Below are positions 56,460 to 64,000 of a stretch of DNA of 64,000 nucleotides, in pieces (position 1 is the first letter of the stretch; the number at the start of each line of letters is the position of its first letter). Source of the stretch: Anaerolineaceae bacterium (lineage in GTDB: Bacteria; Chloroflexota; Anaerolineae; Anaerolineales; Anaerolineaceae); assembly GCA_016927865.1 (NCBI GenBank), contig JAFGLU010000122.1, positions 1-64,000 of the forward strand, read 5' to 3'. The translations under genes and the position numbers were made by a program. Below the pieces are notes generated by a model. The model was given only the letters and a program-made list of their open reading frames with translations. It was not told the DNA's origin and ran no database searches.

Positions 56460-57491
56460 TTACCCCTCGAACAAACCCGGATTCTCTTGCACCCACTGGT
56501 ACAGGCGGCGGATGCCTTCTTCGACGCCTACCTTCGGGCGCCAGCCTAACTCGGCCTCGGCCTTGCGCACATCCGCGACAAACACACGCTGATCGCCGGG
56601 GCGCCAATCGCCTTGCGCTGTGGGCAGCGTCTTGCCGGCCAGCTTTTCCAGCAGCGGCCCAAACTCGGTCCAAATCGCCAAAATGTTTTCGGCCCCGCCC
56701 CCCACGTTATACACAGTTCCCGCAGCGTGGTCGATTTGAGCCACTGCGGCGTCGTAGGCATTTAGCAAGTCTTCCACATACAGGACATCCCGCACCTGCT
56801 TGCCGTCACCGTAGACTGTGATGGGCTTGCCCGTCAGGGTGGCGATAACGAACCACGCCACCCAGCCCTGGTCTTCCACGCCAAACTGGCGCGGGCCATA
56901 GATGCAGCTCTGCCGGAACACTACCGTGGGCAGATCATAGATGCGCGCATAATCGCGCACGTACTGGTCGCCGCAGCCTTTCGAACAGCCGTAAGGCGAG
57001 TGGAAATCGAGCGGATGGGTTTCAGGGATGCCGTAAGGGTAATCGGCGTAGGCGTAGCGGGTGCGCTCTTCCACCACGCGCACATCTTCCATCCCGCCGT
57101 AGACCTTATTGGTCGACGCGTAAATGAAAGCCGGGTTGCGCCCCGAAAGACGCGCCGCCTCCAGCACGTTGAAAGTGCCCTGCGCATTGATCTCAAAATC
57201 CTCGCGCGGATTGATCACCGAAGTGGTCACCGCTACCTGCCCCGCCAGATGCACGACCACGTCGGCATCGGCGGCAGCCTGCTGGATGGCGTTCGCATCG
57301 CGAATATCCCCTTCCACCAAACGGAAAGCTCCTTCGCCAAACGTTTCGCGCAGCCAGGCCAGATTCTTGCGCGAACCGCCCCGGGATAAGTTATCAAAGA
57401 CTGTGACCGTCTCGCCGCGCGAGAGCAGCCGGTGAACATAATTCGAGCCGATGAACCCGGCTCCCCCCGTCACCAGATATTGTCCTGCCAT
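56460..57491 (-). CDS. NAD-dependent sugar epimerase/dehydratase (CDP-paratose 2-epimerase-like)
   Basis: A 343-residue extended SDR. LVTGGAGFIGSNYVHRLL at the N-terminus is the NAD-binding motif. SPYGCSKGCGDQYVRDY contains the catalytic YxxxK-type pair, and ASTNKVYG and FRQSCIYGPRQFGVEDQGWVAWF closely follow CDP-tyvelose/paratose 2-epimerase (RfbE) sequences. That suggests, without proving, a dideoxy-hexose or related nucleotide sugar. ATG 57491 is chosen because GGGAG lies ten bases before it; a TTG three codons earlier overlaps that site. It starts after the flippase-like gene with which it nearly overlaps. Confidence 0.88.
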   Translation of the reverse strand: MAGQYLVTGGAGFIGSNYVHRLLSRGETVTVFDNLSRGGSRKNLAWLRETFGEGAFRLVEGDIRDANAIQQAAADADVVVHLAGQVAVTTSVINPREDFEINAQGTFNVLEAARLSGRNPAFIYASTNKVYGGMEDVRVVEERTRYAYADYPYGIPETHPLDFHSPYGCSKGCGDQYVRDYARIYDLPTVVFRQSCIYGPRQFGVEDQGWVAWFVIATLTGKPITVYGDGKQVRDVLYVEDLLNAYDAAVAQIDHAAGTVYNVGGGAENILAIWTEFGPLLEKLAGKTLPTAQGDWRPGDQRVFVADVRKAEAELGWRPKVGVEEGIRRLYQWVQENPGLFEG

Positions 57492-57496
57492 GTGGT

Positions 57497-58504
57497 TCAA
57501 TCTCCCTTCGAGATTTGTGTATCAGCTTCACCAGCCAGGTGGATCTCACTCAACATGCGCCCGTCTTGGGCCAGACCAATGAGGCCAAAGATGGCGCCGC
57601 TGATAATCTGCAAGATGCGCATCAGCAGGGCAAAGGCCAGCGCCACCGATGCCGAAACACCCAGCACGCCCAGCGCCCCCACCACGGCGGCTTCCAAAAT
57701 CCCCAGCCCGCCCGGCGCCGAAGGCACCGCCATGCCCAGCGCGGCGATCCCATCGATGAACATCATCCACCAGAAAGGCGCGCCGGGTTCGAACATGATC
57801 AGCATAATGTAGTGCATCCCAATCCACTGCGCCCAGGCGAAGGCAATCCAACCCATTGCGGTCAAGAAGCGGCGCGGCGAGGTCAGCGCGCTCAGGCCTT
57901 CCAGCAGCGAATCCAGCCGCGGCAGCACCAGTCGCTTGATTTTGTCAAAACGCGCGGGCAATTTCTCCAGCCAGCCATGCACCCGGTCACGGAAGCGCGC
58001 CAGCAGGTACAGACCCAGCAAGCCCAATAGCACCACGACCATCGAGATCGCCGCGGCCGGGCCGGCCCAATCCAGCCCCAAAGCCAGGGGCAGGGTGGTC
58101 AGCACCAGCGCCGCCGCCACTGCCACGTCGAAGGCCCGCTCGATGACAATGCTCGAAAGCACCTGGAAAGGGCTGATCTTCAACTCGCGGCCCATGAACA
58201 CCGCTCGCCCCAACTCACCGGCCTTGAGCGGAAACAGGTAATTCAACAGGTAGCCTTCCTGGATGATCAGGTACGTTCGCCAGATGGGCGGTTTGGCCCC
58301 CAACAGCACCCGCCAGGCCATGGCCCGACTGAACCCCGAGAGCACCAGGATCAAGAAAGAAATAATCATGTTGACCGGTTTGGCGGCTCTTAAAGCCTCC
58401 GTCAAACCCTCAAACGTCGCCAGGCGGAACACCAGCACCAGCGCCACCACGCTGATCAGCACGCCCGGCAGCCAGCGCCGGACGTTCCGCCATTGGCGCA
58501 TCAT
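57497..58504 (-). CDS. UPF0104 / flippase-like membrane protein
   Basis: A 335-residue protein with about 8 membrane helices. It matches the lysylphosphatidylglycerol-synthase transmembrane-like family (UPF0104): FPLKAGELGRAVFMGRELKIS and VPSAPGGLGILEAAVVGALG are the two conserved blocks. Family members are found in lipid and glycan export loci and are proposed to move lipid-linked precursors, but without a catalytic synthase domain this one is only a putative flippase. It starts one base after the lepA stop, so it is co-transcribed with lepA and the glycan genes. Confidence 0.85.
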   Translation of the reverse strand: MMRQWRNVRRWLPGVLISVVALVLVFRLATFEGLTEALRAAKPVNMIISFLILVLSGFSRAMAWRVLLGAKPPIWRTYLIIQEGYLLNYLFPLKAGELGRAVFMGRELKISPFQVLSSIVIERAFDVAVAAALVLTTLPLALGLDWAGPAAAISMVVVLLGLLGLYLLARFRDRVHGWLEKLPARFDKIKRLVLPRLDSLLEGLSALTSPRRFLTAMGWIAFAWAQWIGMHYIMLIMFEPGAPFWWMMFIDGIAALGMAVPSAPGGLGILEAAVVGALGVLGVSASVALAFALLMRILQIISGAIFGLIGLAQDGRMLSEIHLAGEADTQISKGD

Positions 58505-58505
58505 T

Positions 58506-60305
58506 TTATTCTTCCTCCAGGCGCAGAACCGCGAAGAAGGCTTCCTGCGGGATTTCCACCATGCCGACCATCTTCATGCGGCGTTTGCCCTTCTTCTGCT
58601 TTTCCAACAGCTTCTTCTTGCGAGTAATGTCGCCGCCATAGCATTTGGCCAGCACGTCCTTGCGCATGGCTTTAACGTTGGCCCGCGAGATAATCCTGCC
58701 CGCCGCCGAAGCCTGGATCGGCACATCGAACATCTGCCTCGGGATGATCTCCTTCAGCTTGGTCACCAGCCGCTGCCCCTTGTGGTAGGCGTCGTCGCGG
58801 TGCACAATCGCCGCCAGCGCATCCACCGGCTCATTGTTCACCAAAACTTCCAGTTTCACCAAATTGCTGGCCCGGTATTCAACGAAGAAATAGTCCATCG
58901 AAGCATAGCCGCGCGTGCGCGATTTCAAATCGTCAAAGAAATCCACAATCATCTCAGACAGCGGAATCTCAAAGGTCAACTGCACCCGCTTGGGGGCCGG
59001 ATGCTCCTGCGAGCGAAACACCGCCCGCCGCTTGGAAGCCAAATCCATGATCGTGCCGAAGTAATCGGTGGGGCTGAAGATTTGCAACTGCATCCATGGC
59101 TCGCGCACTTCCAGGATCAAGCCTTCATCCGGAAGCTGCGCCGGGGAGTCGATCAGGATGACCTCGTTGGTGTTGTTCATCACCACTTCATACTCAACCG
59201 AAGGCGCGGTGACGATGATATCCAGGTCGTATTCCCGCTCGAGGCGTTCCTGGATAATTTCCATGTGGAACAAACCCAGGAATCCGCAGCGGAAGCCAAA
59301 GTTCAAGGCTTGCGACGTCTCAGGCTGGAAGTTCAACGAAGCATCATTCAGTTGTAGCTTCTCCAGCGCATCGCGCAGGGCCGGGTAATCTTCACCCTCG
59401 GTCGGATAGATCCCAGCGAAGACCATCGGCTTGGCCTGCAAGTACCCCGGCAGCGCTTCCGCCGCCGGATTGGCGACCAGGGTAAAGGTATCCCCCACCC
59501 GGCACTCACGCACCGTCTTCAACCCGGTGGCAATGTAGCCCACGTCGCCCGCTTCCAGGAATTCAACCGGGCGCATCCCCGGCGAAAAGTAGCCAATCTC
59601 CACCGGTTTCAAATCCACGCCCGAAGCCATCAGGCGCAGCATATCGGTGGGGCGAATTTTGCCTTCCACAATCCTCACATAAGCCACCACGCCTTTATAC
59701 GCGTCGTAATGCGAATCAAAGATCATGGCTCGCAAAGGGGCCTCCGGGTTGCCCTTGGGCGGGGGCACCTGCTTGACGATGGACTCCAGCACCTTGTCGA
59801 TATTGACGCCCTCTTTGGCAGAAATTCGCGGAATATCCTCGGCTGCAATCCCCAGCAGGCTGTTCAACTCCTCGGCCACTTCGTCCGGCTGGGCCGAAGC
59901 CAGGTCGATCTTGTTGATCACCGGCAGGATGGTCAGATCGGCTTCCAGGGCCAGGTACAGGTTAGCCAGCGTTTGCGCTTCCACGCCCTGGGTGGCATCC
60001 ACCACCAGCAGCGCGCCCTCGCAGGCTTCCAAGGCCCGGCTGACCTCGTAGTTAAAGTCCACGTGCCCGGGGGTGTCAATCAGGTTCAGCTCGTAGGTCT
60101 TGCCGTCCGAGGCCGTATAACTCATCCGCACCGCCGAAGCCTTGATCGTCACACCCTTCTCGCGCTCCAGATCCATGCTGTCCAGCACCTGTTCGGTCAT
60201 ATTGCGATCCGAAATGGTGCCAGTCAACTGCAACATGCGGTCTGCCAGCGTAGACTTGCCGTGATCAACGTGAGCGATGATACAAAAATTGCGTATATGG
60301 TCCAT
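58506..60305 (-). CDS. lepA: Elongation factor 4 (LepA)
   Basis: A 599-residue ribosomal back-translocase GTPase. The G motifs are AHVDHGKST (G1), EREKGVTI (G2), DTPGHVDF (G3) and NKIDL (G4). The C-terminal half contains the LepA-specific region ending in [23 protein letters not shown], which contacts the ribosome. The length is normal. It opens the long minus-strand run. A TATAAT at 60381-60386 (minus strand) lies about 75 bases before the ATG, with GGAAAG as the ribosome-binding site. Confidence 0.97.
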   Translation of the reverse strand: MDHIRNFCIIAHVDHGKSTLADRMLQLTGTISDRNMTEQVLDSMDLEREKGVTIKASAVRMSYTASDGKTYELNLIDTPGHVDFNYEVSRALEACEGALLVVDATQGVEAQTLANLYLALEADLTILPVINKIDLASAQPDEVAEELNSLLGIAAEDIPRISAKEGVNIDKVLESIVKQVPPPKGNPEAPLRAMIFDSHYDAYKGVVAYVRIVEGKIRPTDMLRLMASGVDLKPVEIGYFSPGMRPVEFLEAGDVGYIATGLKTVRECRVGDTFTLVANPAAEALPGYLQAKPMVFAGIYPTEGEDYPALRDALEKLQLNDASLNFQPETSQALNFGFRCGFLGLFHMEIIQERLEREYDLDIIVTAPSVEYEVVMNNTNEVILIDSPAQLPDEGLILEVREPWMQLQIFSPTDYFGTIMDLASKRRAVFRSQEHPAPKRVQLTFEIPLSEMIVDFFDDLKSRTRGYASMDYFFVEYRASNLVKLEVLVNNEPVDALAAIVHRDDAYHKGQRLVTKLKEIIPRQMFDVPIQASAAGRIISRANVKAMRKDVLAKCYGGDITRKKKLLEKQKKGKRRMKMVGMVEIPQEAFFAVLRLEEE

Positions 60306-60321
60306 GAGTTAGCTTTCCAAG

Positions 60322-60386
60322 GGTAACCACTCTGTTAAAGGCCGCTAAGTACCCTTTGAGTAGTTATATCCAAGGTTTTGATTATA
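60322..60386 (-). promoter_or_regulatory. lepA leader: -10 box and a solo repeat arm pair
   Basis: TATAAT (60381-60386, minus strand) is the probable -10 box of lepA. The leader contains GGTAACCACTC (60322-60332) and its inverted partner GAGTAGTTAT (60358-60367), a stripped copy of the dispersed palindromic repeat without the long inner stem. Confidence 0.5.
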
Positions 60387-60442
60387 CCCGGTATCGACCA
60401 TTTATGCACCCCGCGTCTCGTGGATACACGCAATCCAACGCA

Positions 60443-60970
60443 TTATCCGTCTTTTGGGCCGGGCGTCGCCACGATCAACCGCCCCATGATCACAGCCTTC
60501 TCCTGCCCATCCATGACCAGCGGCTCGAAGGTCGGCGTGGGGCTGGGCGCCATCACTGCCAGAGTCGGCACCGAGGATGGCTGCGTGGCAGGGCGCGTCT
60601 TGTCGATGCGCAGCGCCTGGTCAGGCGGCCAGCCAGCCCAAACACCCACCCCCACTGTCCAGGCCAGCAAGACCAAGGCCAGCATCGCCGCAGCCAGGAT
60701 CATGCGCTGCTCGCGGGTGACGCGGCTCAAGGCCGCTCCGCCCGCCAATACACGCCCCCTCGCCAAAGGCGGCATCGCCCGGCTTTGGGAATGCTCGCGG
60801 AAGGTCTCGCGCAGCGATTCTTCCAGCCCGCGCAGTTCGGCCTGCTCGTGGCGGCAGTCCGCGCATCCGGCCAGATGCCGTTGCAACCCTGCAGCCTGCT
60901 CCGCGTCCAACAGCCCGTCCGCTTCGCGCAGCAAAGCCTGTTTGGCCTGTTCGTGGTTGAGTTCACTCAT
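60443..60970 (-). CDS. Anti-sigma factor with zinc-finger (ZAS) domain
   Basis: A 175-residue protein. Residues 1-50 carry the H-x3-C-x2-C anti-sigma zinc motif (LQRHLAGCADCRHEQ). A membrane helix (about residues 92-113, LAAAMLALVLLAWTVGVGVWAG) separates it from a short outer Thr/Pro-rich tail. It should hold the adjacent ECF sigma factor at the membrane. Its ATG at 60970 overlaps the sigma stop (ATGAGTGA), so the two are made together. A longer open frame upstream is ignored because it overlaps the sigma gene. Confidence 0.9.
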   Translation of the reverse strand: MSELNHEQAKQALLREADGLLDAEQAAGLQRHLAGCADCRHEQAELRGLEESLRETFREHSQSRAMPPLARGRVLAGGAALSRVTREQRMILAAAMLALVLLAWTVGVGVWAGWPPDQALRIDKTRPATQPSSVPTLAVMAPSPTPTFEPLVMDGQEKAVIMGRLIVATPGPKDG

Positions 60971-61532
60971 AGTTCCAACCTCCCGGCTGACTCTCACCAC
61001 CCGTCAGCGCCGCTTTCAAACGCGCCCGGGCGGTGTTCAGCCGCGAATGCACCGTCCCCTCGTTGATTCCCAGAATTTGCGCAATCTCGCCCACCGGCAT
61101 GTTGTGATAATAGCGCAAGATCACCGGGAGGCGCTGCTTTTCGCCCAGCGCCTGCACCGCCGCCCACAGCTTGCGGCGGCCCTCGTGCGCAATCACCGTC
61201 TCCTCCACCGCCGGGGCTGAGCGCTCCAGCGAAAGCATCCCCGCCAGCAGTTCATGCAGCCGCTGCCGGGCGCGCAGCTTGCGCAGCCTGCCCCGGCACA
61301 CATTCAACGTCAGCGTATACAGCCAGGTCGTCAAAGCCGCCTCGCCGCGGAACTGTCCCAATCGGCTCACCGCCGCCCACAAGGCCTCCTGCGCCGCCTC
61401 CCCGGCCTCCGCCGGGTCATCCAGGATCGAAACTGCCAGCCGGAAAACCACCGGATAGGATTGCTCCACGAAGGTTGCAATCGCATCCTGGTCACCCGCA
61501 AGGCATTGAGCAATCAACACAGCAGTTTCCAT
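60963..61532 (-). CDS. ECF-type RNA polymerase sigma factor
   Basis: A 189-residue sigma factor with region 2 (YPVVFRLAVSILDDPAEAGEAAQEALWAAVSRL, about 26-60) and region 4 (LPVILRYYHNMPVGEIAQILGINEGTVHSRLNTARARLKAAL), the usual ECF layout without regions 1 and 3. It binds core RNA polymerase under the control of the overlapping anti-sigma factor. Its regulon and inducing signal are not visible, and no matching promoter set is evident in the window. GC content and codon use match the neighbouring genes. Confidence 0.93.
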   Translation of the reverse strand: METAVLIAQCLAGDQDAIATFVEQSYPVVFRLAVSILDDPAEAGEAAQEALWAAVSRLGQFRGEAALTTWLYTLTLNVCRGRLRKLRARQRLHELLAGMLSLERSAPAVEETVIAHEGRRKLWAAVQALGEKQRLPVILRYYHNMPVGEIAQILGINEGTVHSRLNTARARLKAALTGGESQPGGWNYE

Positions 61533-61662
61533 CTTGGTTTATCTGAATATTTAGATGCAGGTCAACGGGAAAACCTTCAATTCTAAGAACCGGGAAACGT
61601 TTAGAACTACCGAGCTAATATGAGCTCTTGTCATTTTCCAAACCGGTAAGTCGATCAATTTA

Positions 61663-62187
61663 TTACAATTGACCTTCTCCAGCAAGTTGAAGCCAATATT
61701 CAATCGGCTTCTTTTTTCCTAATTCGATCAACTCAACAGTGATATTTTGCAATGCTGTTACTGCCTCAATAGGATTTGAGCTAATGACAGACGGTAGTTC
61801 GTATACACAATGCATGTATCCGCAATCAACCTTATGCTGGCAATCTGCCTCTATCTCTGCCTCAATTTTCCATCCCTGTTCCAAGGGAAACTCGTCATAA
61901 AACCAAGTAGGGTACAACGATACGATAAAATCAACCATGTGACCCCCATCAGATCCTGCTCCAACAAAACTGCTAATCTGGATTTTACCTGATGGAAACC
62001 ACACAAGGTCTAGACCTGTACCTCCCCAGCCCGCATGATTTTTCCCAAAAAAGCATGCAAATTCAAGCAACAACTTATCTGTGTTGCCTAAGATTTTCCG
62101 AATCTCAATGTCGTCGGATGGCGTTAAGAATCCAAAAACAGACTGCAATCTTGGATTTAAATTTTTTATTGACGATGAAGTTGCCAT
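61663..62187 (-). CDS. AT-rich orphan protein, unknown
   Basis: A 174-residue soluble protein in a segment (61540-62230) that is clearly AT-richer than everything around it, with frequent A/T third positions, so recent transfer is likely. It has no signal peptide. Its features are WGGTGLDLVWFPSGKIQISSF, an acidic-aromatic core WFYDEFPLEQGWKIEAEIEADCQHK, two Cys pairs and a short helical C-terminus. I do not recognise the family; its size and aromatic/acidic content resemble immunity-type proteins, but no toxin is next to it. It stands between the sigma operon and tlyA. Confidence 0.6.
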   Translation of the reverse strand: MATSSSIKNLNPRLQSVFGFLTPSDDIEIRKILGNTDKLLLEFACFFGKNHAGWGGTGLDLVWFPSGKIQISSFVGAGSDGGHMVDFIVSLYPTWFYDEFPLEQGWKIEAEIEADCQHKVDCGYMHCVYELPSVISSNPIEAVTALQNITVELIELGKKKPIEYWLQLAGEGQL

Positions 62188-62234
62188 ACGTTTTTTTATA
62201 ACCTCTTCACTTAAACAGACTATCTTGAGGTGTT

Positions 62235-63023
62235 CTAGTCCTGTTCAAACAAAGCATCCTGACCCACAATCTGATCTAGCTCCTCACCCGCGGGATAGAT
62301 TAACCACGCCAGGAACTCCGTATTCCCCTTGGGCCCCTTGAGCGCGGATCGCACCAGCCCGCGCGCGCCAAAACCGGCCTCCCGCGCATAGCCCAGCACC
62401 TCCTCCACCACCCGCCGGTGAATGCGCCCATCCTGGATCACCCCTTCTCCCCGGCTCACCTCGTCCCGCTCCGCCTCAAACTGCGGCTTGATCAACGCCA
62501 CCGCCTGCCCGCCATCCGGCCCAAACCAGCCCCGCACCACCGGCAGCAGCACCTTGAGCGAGATGAACGACGCATCGATCGTCACCAGGCCCACCGGCTC
62601 CGGCAGCGACTCCACATAGCGGGCGTTGGTGCGTTCCATCACTACCACCCGCGGGTCGCTGCGCAGCTTCCAATCTAAAATGCCGTAACCCACATCCAGG
62701 GCGTAAACCTTGCCCGCCCCGTGCTGCAAGAGACAGTCCGTGAACCCCCCCGTCGAAGCGCCCAAATCGGCGCACACTTGCCCGCCCAGGTCGCCCAGCC
62801 CAAAAGCCAGCAGAGCCGGTTCCAGCTTCTCCCCGCCCCGCGAGACGAAGCGAGCGGGCTGCTCCAGCTCCACCACGGCGTCCGCGGCCACCTTGCGCCC
62901 CGCCTCGCGCACCAACTCGCCGCCCACGCGCACCTTGCCCGCCATGATCAGCGATTGCGCCAGCACGCGGCTCTCTGCCAGCCCGCGTTCCGCCACCAAC
63001 ACATCCAACCGCACTTTGGTCAT
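62235..63023 (-). CDS. tlyA: TlyA-type rRNA 2'-O-methyltransferase
   Basis: A 262-residue protein. The N-terminal S4 RNA-binding domain (RLDVLVAERGLAESRVLAQSLIMAGKVRVGG, about residues 4-34) is followed by an FtsJ-like Rossmann domain with SAM motif ADLGASTGGFTDCLL, ALDVGYG, VTIDASFISL and the catalytic-Lys region ALIKPQFE. The family 2'-O-methylates cytidines in 16S and/or 23S rRNA and affects capreomycin sensitivity in mycobacteria. The start at 63023 follows a -10 box directly (see promoter), so it is probably leaderless; the open frame upstream lies in repeat DNA. Confidence 0.93.
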   Translation of the reverse strand: MTKVRLDVLVAERGLAESRVLAQSLIMAGKVRVGGELVREAGRKVAADAVVELEQPARFVSRGGEKLEPALLAFGLGDLGGQVCADLGASTGGFTDCLLQHGAGKVYALDVGYGILDWKLRSDPRVVVMERTNARYVESLPEPVGLVTIDASFISLKVLLPVVRGWFGPDGGQAVALIKPQFEAERDEVSRGEGVIQDGRIHRRVVEEVLGYAREAGFGARGLVRSALKGPKGNTEFLAWLIYPAGEELDQIVGQDALFEQD

Positions 63024-63029
63024 GTCACT

Positions 63030-63035
63030 ATTGTA
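63030..63035 (-). promoter_or_regulatory. -10 box of tlyA (leaderless start)
   Basis: The minus strand reads TACAAT, ending six bases before the ATG at 63023. Transcription should start at the initiation codon, and no Shine-Dalgarno is present. Confidence 0.6.
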
Positions 63036-63078
63036 CTCGCTCTCTGCCTGCCCGTTGTGCTTCATTGGGAAGCGCCGC

Positions 63079-63235
63079 GGTAGGGGCGCAGCGAGAGGCG
63101 AAGACAAGAGAATCTACTCAAATCGCGCTGCGCCCATGCAGCGAGAGGCGAAGACAAGCTATGCGGTAAAACCTGTTCGGGCACAGCTCGGCTCTGGATA
63201 ATTCCCACGACTTCGGCCACCGCTGTGCCCCTACC
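63079..63235. repeat. Inverted-repeat-bounded element with a 50-bp direct repeat
   Basis: GGTAGGGGCGCAGCG (63079-63093) and CGCTGTGCCCCTACC (63221-63235) are inverted ends with one mismatch, 157 bp overall. Inside, GCAGCGAGAGGCGAAGACAAG-type sequence (about 63088-63108) recurs at 63138-63158, exactly 50 bases on, and a second, inner inverted copy of the GCGCAGCG end lies at about 63126-63135. No transposase is present. It looks like a non-autonomous MITE-type repeat. Confidence 0.65.
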
Positions 63236-63263
63236 CGACAATTCCTCTCTTCCATTCCTGCGA

Positions 63264-63400
63264 ATTCGCGTTCACTCTGGCCTTGCCAGGGCCATTCGCG
63301 GAAAAATTTCTGTTCTTCCATTCGGCGTAATTCGTGTGAATTCGCGGAAAAATTCTTCTCTTCATTTGCGCACATTCGCGTTTATTCGCGGATCGTTCCC
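63264..63400. repeat. Degenerate ATTCGCG repeat tract
   Basis: Strings of the type TTCGCGGAAAAATT and ATTCGCGTT occur four or five times between 63264 and 63400, on a background of CTTCATT and TCTTCC. This is a common intergenic filler pattern in bacteria and no gene is evident. Promoter sequence for the prenyltransferase gene lies to its right. Confidence 0.55.
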
Positions 63401-63417
63401 TCTCTTCCCCCGAGTTA

Positions 63418-63426
63418 TGCTATCAT
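63418..63426 (+). promoter_or_regulatory. Extended -10 promoter of the UbiA-family gene (leaderless start)
   Basis: TGCTATCAT is a TGn extended -10 box ending six bases before ATG 63433, so the mRNA should start at the initiation codon. Confidence 0.6.
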
Positions 63427-63432
63427 TAAACC

Positions 63433-64000
63433 ATGCTCAAAGCCCTCCTCAAAACCATGCGCCTGCGCCAATGGACCAAGAACGCCTTCGTTCTGGCCGC
63501 CGTCGTCTTCGACCGCCAGCTCAGCATCTCCAATCCCACCCCCCTGCTGCGCTCGCTGGCCGCCGTCCTGCTCTTCTGCCTCATCTCCAGCAGCGTCTAC
63601 ATCATCAACGACCTGCTCGACATCCAGGCCGACCGCCAGCACCCCGTCAAGCGCAACCGCCCCATCGCCTCGGGCAAGTTGCCTATCCCGGTTGCCATCG
63701 TCGCCGCTGTGGTTTTCGTCGTCACCTCCCTCACCCTCGCCTTCCTGTTGGCCCCCGCCCTGGCGCTCATTATCTTGCTCTATTTCGTCATGAACCTGGC
63801 CTACTCCAAGTGGCTCAAACACGTACCCATGCTGGACGTGCTCATCATCGCCGCCGGGTTCGTCCTGCGAGTCGGCGCGGGCGTAGTGGTCATCAGTGTC
63901 GAGCGCTTCTCCCCCTGGCTCTACGTAGTCATGACCCTTGGCGCCCTGTACATCGGTTTTGGCAAGCGCCGCGCCGAACTCACCCTGCTCAACGACAAAG
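63433..64000 (+). CDS. UbiA-family prenyltransferase (decaprenyl-phosphate phosphoribosyltransferase-like), partial
   Basis: The first 189 residues of a polytopic membrane protein cut by the right edge. It begins MLKALLKTMRLRQWTKNAFVLAAV. The aspartate-rich site NDLLDIQADRQHPVKRNRP (about residues 58-76) is the metal/diphosphate motif, with the His-Pro-x-Lys-x-x-Arg-Pro ending typical of decaprenyl-phosphate phosphoribosyltransferases (UbiA superfamily). These move phosphoribose to a polyprenyl phosphate for arabinose donor synthesis. A second conserved block (LRVGAG) is visible; the rest is off the window. Other UbiA roles cannot be fully excluded. Confidence 0.85.
   Translation, partial: MLKALLKTMRLRQWTKNAFVLAAVVFDRQLSISNPTPLLRSLAAVLLFCLISSSVYIINDLLDIQADRQHPVKRNRPIASGKLPIPVAIVAAVVFVVTSLTLAFLLAPALALIILLYFVMNLAYSKWLKHVPMLDVLIIAAGFVLRVGAGVVVISVERFSPWLYVVMTLGALYIGFGKRRAELTLLNDK

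Noticed and set aside
63118-63375. Short minus-strand open frame in the repeat region
   Set aside because: It spans the 157-bp repeat and the ATTCGCG tract; its protein is only the translation of repeats.

Overview
The window looks like chromosomal DNA of a Chloroflexota bacterium, most likely class Anaerolineae. The basis is the moderately high GC content, frequent GTG and TTG starts, several promoters lying directly on start codons, and above all several large membrane proteins of the DUF2298 (Chlor_Arch_YYY) and GT39 type, which are typical of Chloroflexi and archaea. The species is inferred, not proven. I saw no tRNA, rRNA, CRISPR array, integrase or transposase gene.

Left part, mostly plus strand (0.2-15 kb). 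A six-gene run (202-4844) contains an FtsZ with an altered catalytic loop, two 72-residue proteins, two TIM-barrel-like proteins and a secreted protein. Next come a caspase-like (C25/CHAT-like) and a papain-like peptidase side by side (5351-8019), a Crp/Fnr regulator with a DUF1858 redox protein, and an SDR oxidoreductase. A nucleotidyltransferase / PqqD-like / HprK-like trio of RiPP type follows (10494-12795), then a membrane-anchored protein and MurA carrying Asp in place of the fosfomycin-target Cys.

Middle (15-25.5 kb). A uridine-kinase-like protein and a GH57 lipoprotein lie on the minus strand. LipM (lipoate synthesis), a DUF4230 protein, a PhnD-like lipoprotein, a DUF218 protein, an HD-domain protein and a TIM-barrel/NTF2-like fusion follow.

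Right part (25.6-60.3 kb) is almost entirely minus strand. Read 5' to 3' it runs lepA, a flippase-like protein, a sugar-nucleotide epimerase, a GT4 transferase, a methyltransferase, four giant membrane glycosyltransferase-like proteins, cmk, a PAS histidine kinase, a response regulator/ATPase hybrid, a secernin-like peptidase, a membrane histidine kinase, rpoC, and a gyrA-type topoisomerase with a histone-H1-like tail. The block from the flippase-like protein to the glycosyltransferases looks like a surface-glycan or lipid-linked-sugar assembly locus. It is followed by an ECF sigma/anti-sigma pair, an AT-rich orphan gene, tlyA, a repeat-rich gap, and a truncated UbiA-family prenyltransferase at the right edge.

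The strongest unexplained signals are (1) a family of dispersed palindromic elements with perfect 25-26 bp stems capped by the GCGAAGC mini-hairpin and flanked by arms resembling GTAACCACTCAGCCAGAGGT, which also occur alone in at least six other gaps; (2) the tandem clan CD / clan CA cysteine peptidases; (3) FtsZ with Asp to His in the T7 loop inside an unusual operon; and (4) a type IIA topoisomerase subunit with an H1-like tail and no recognisable GyrA box.
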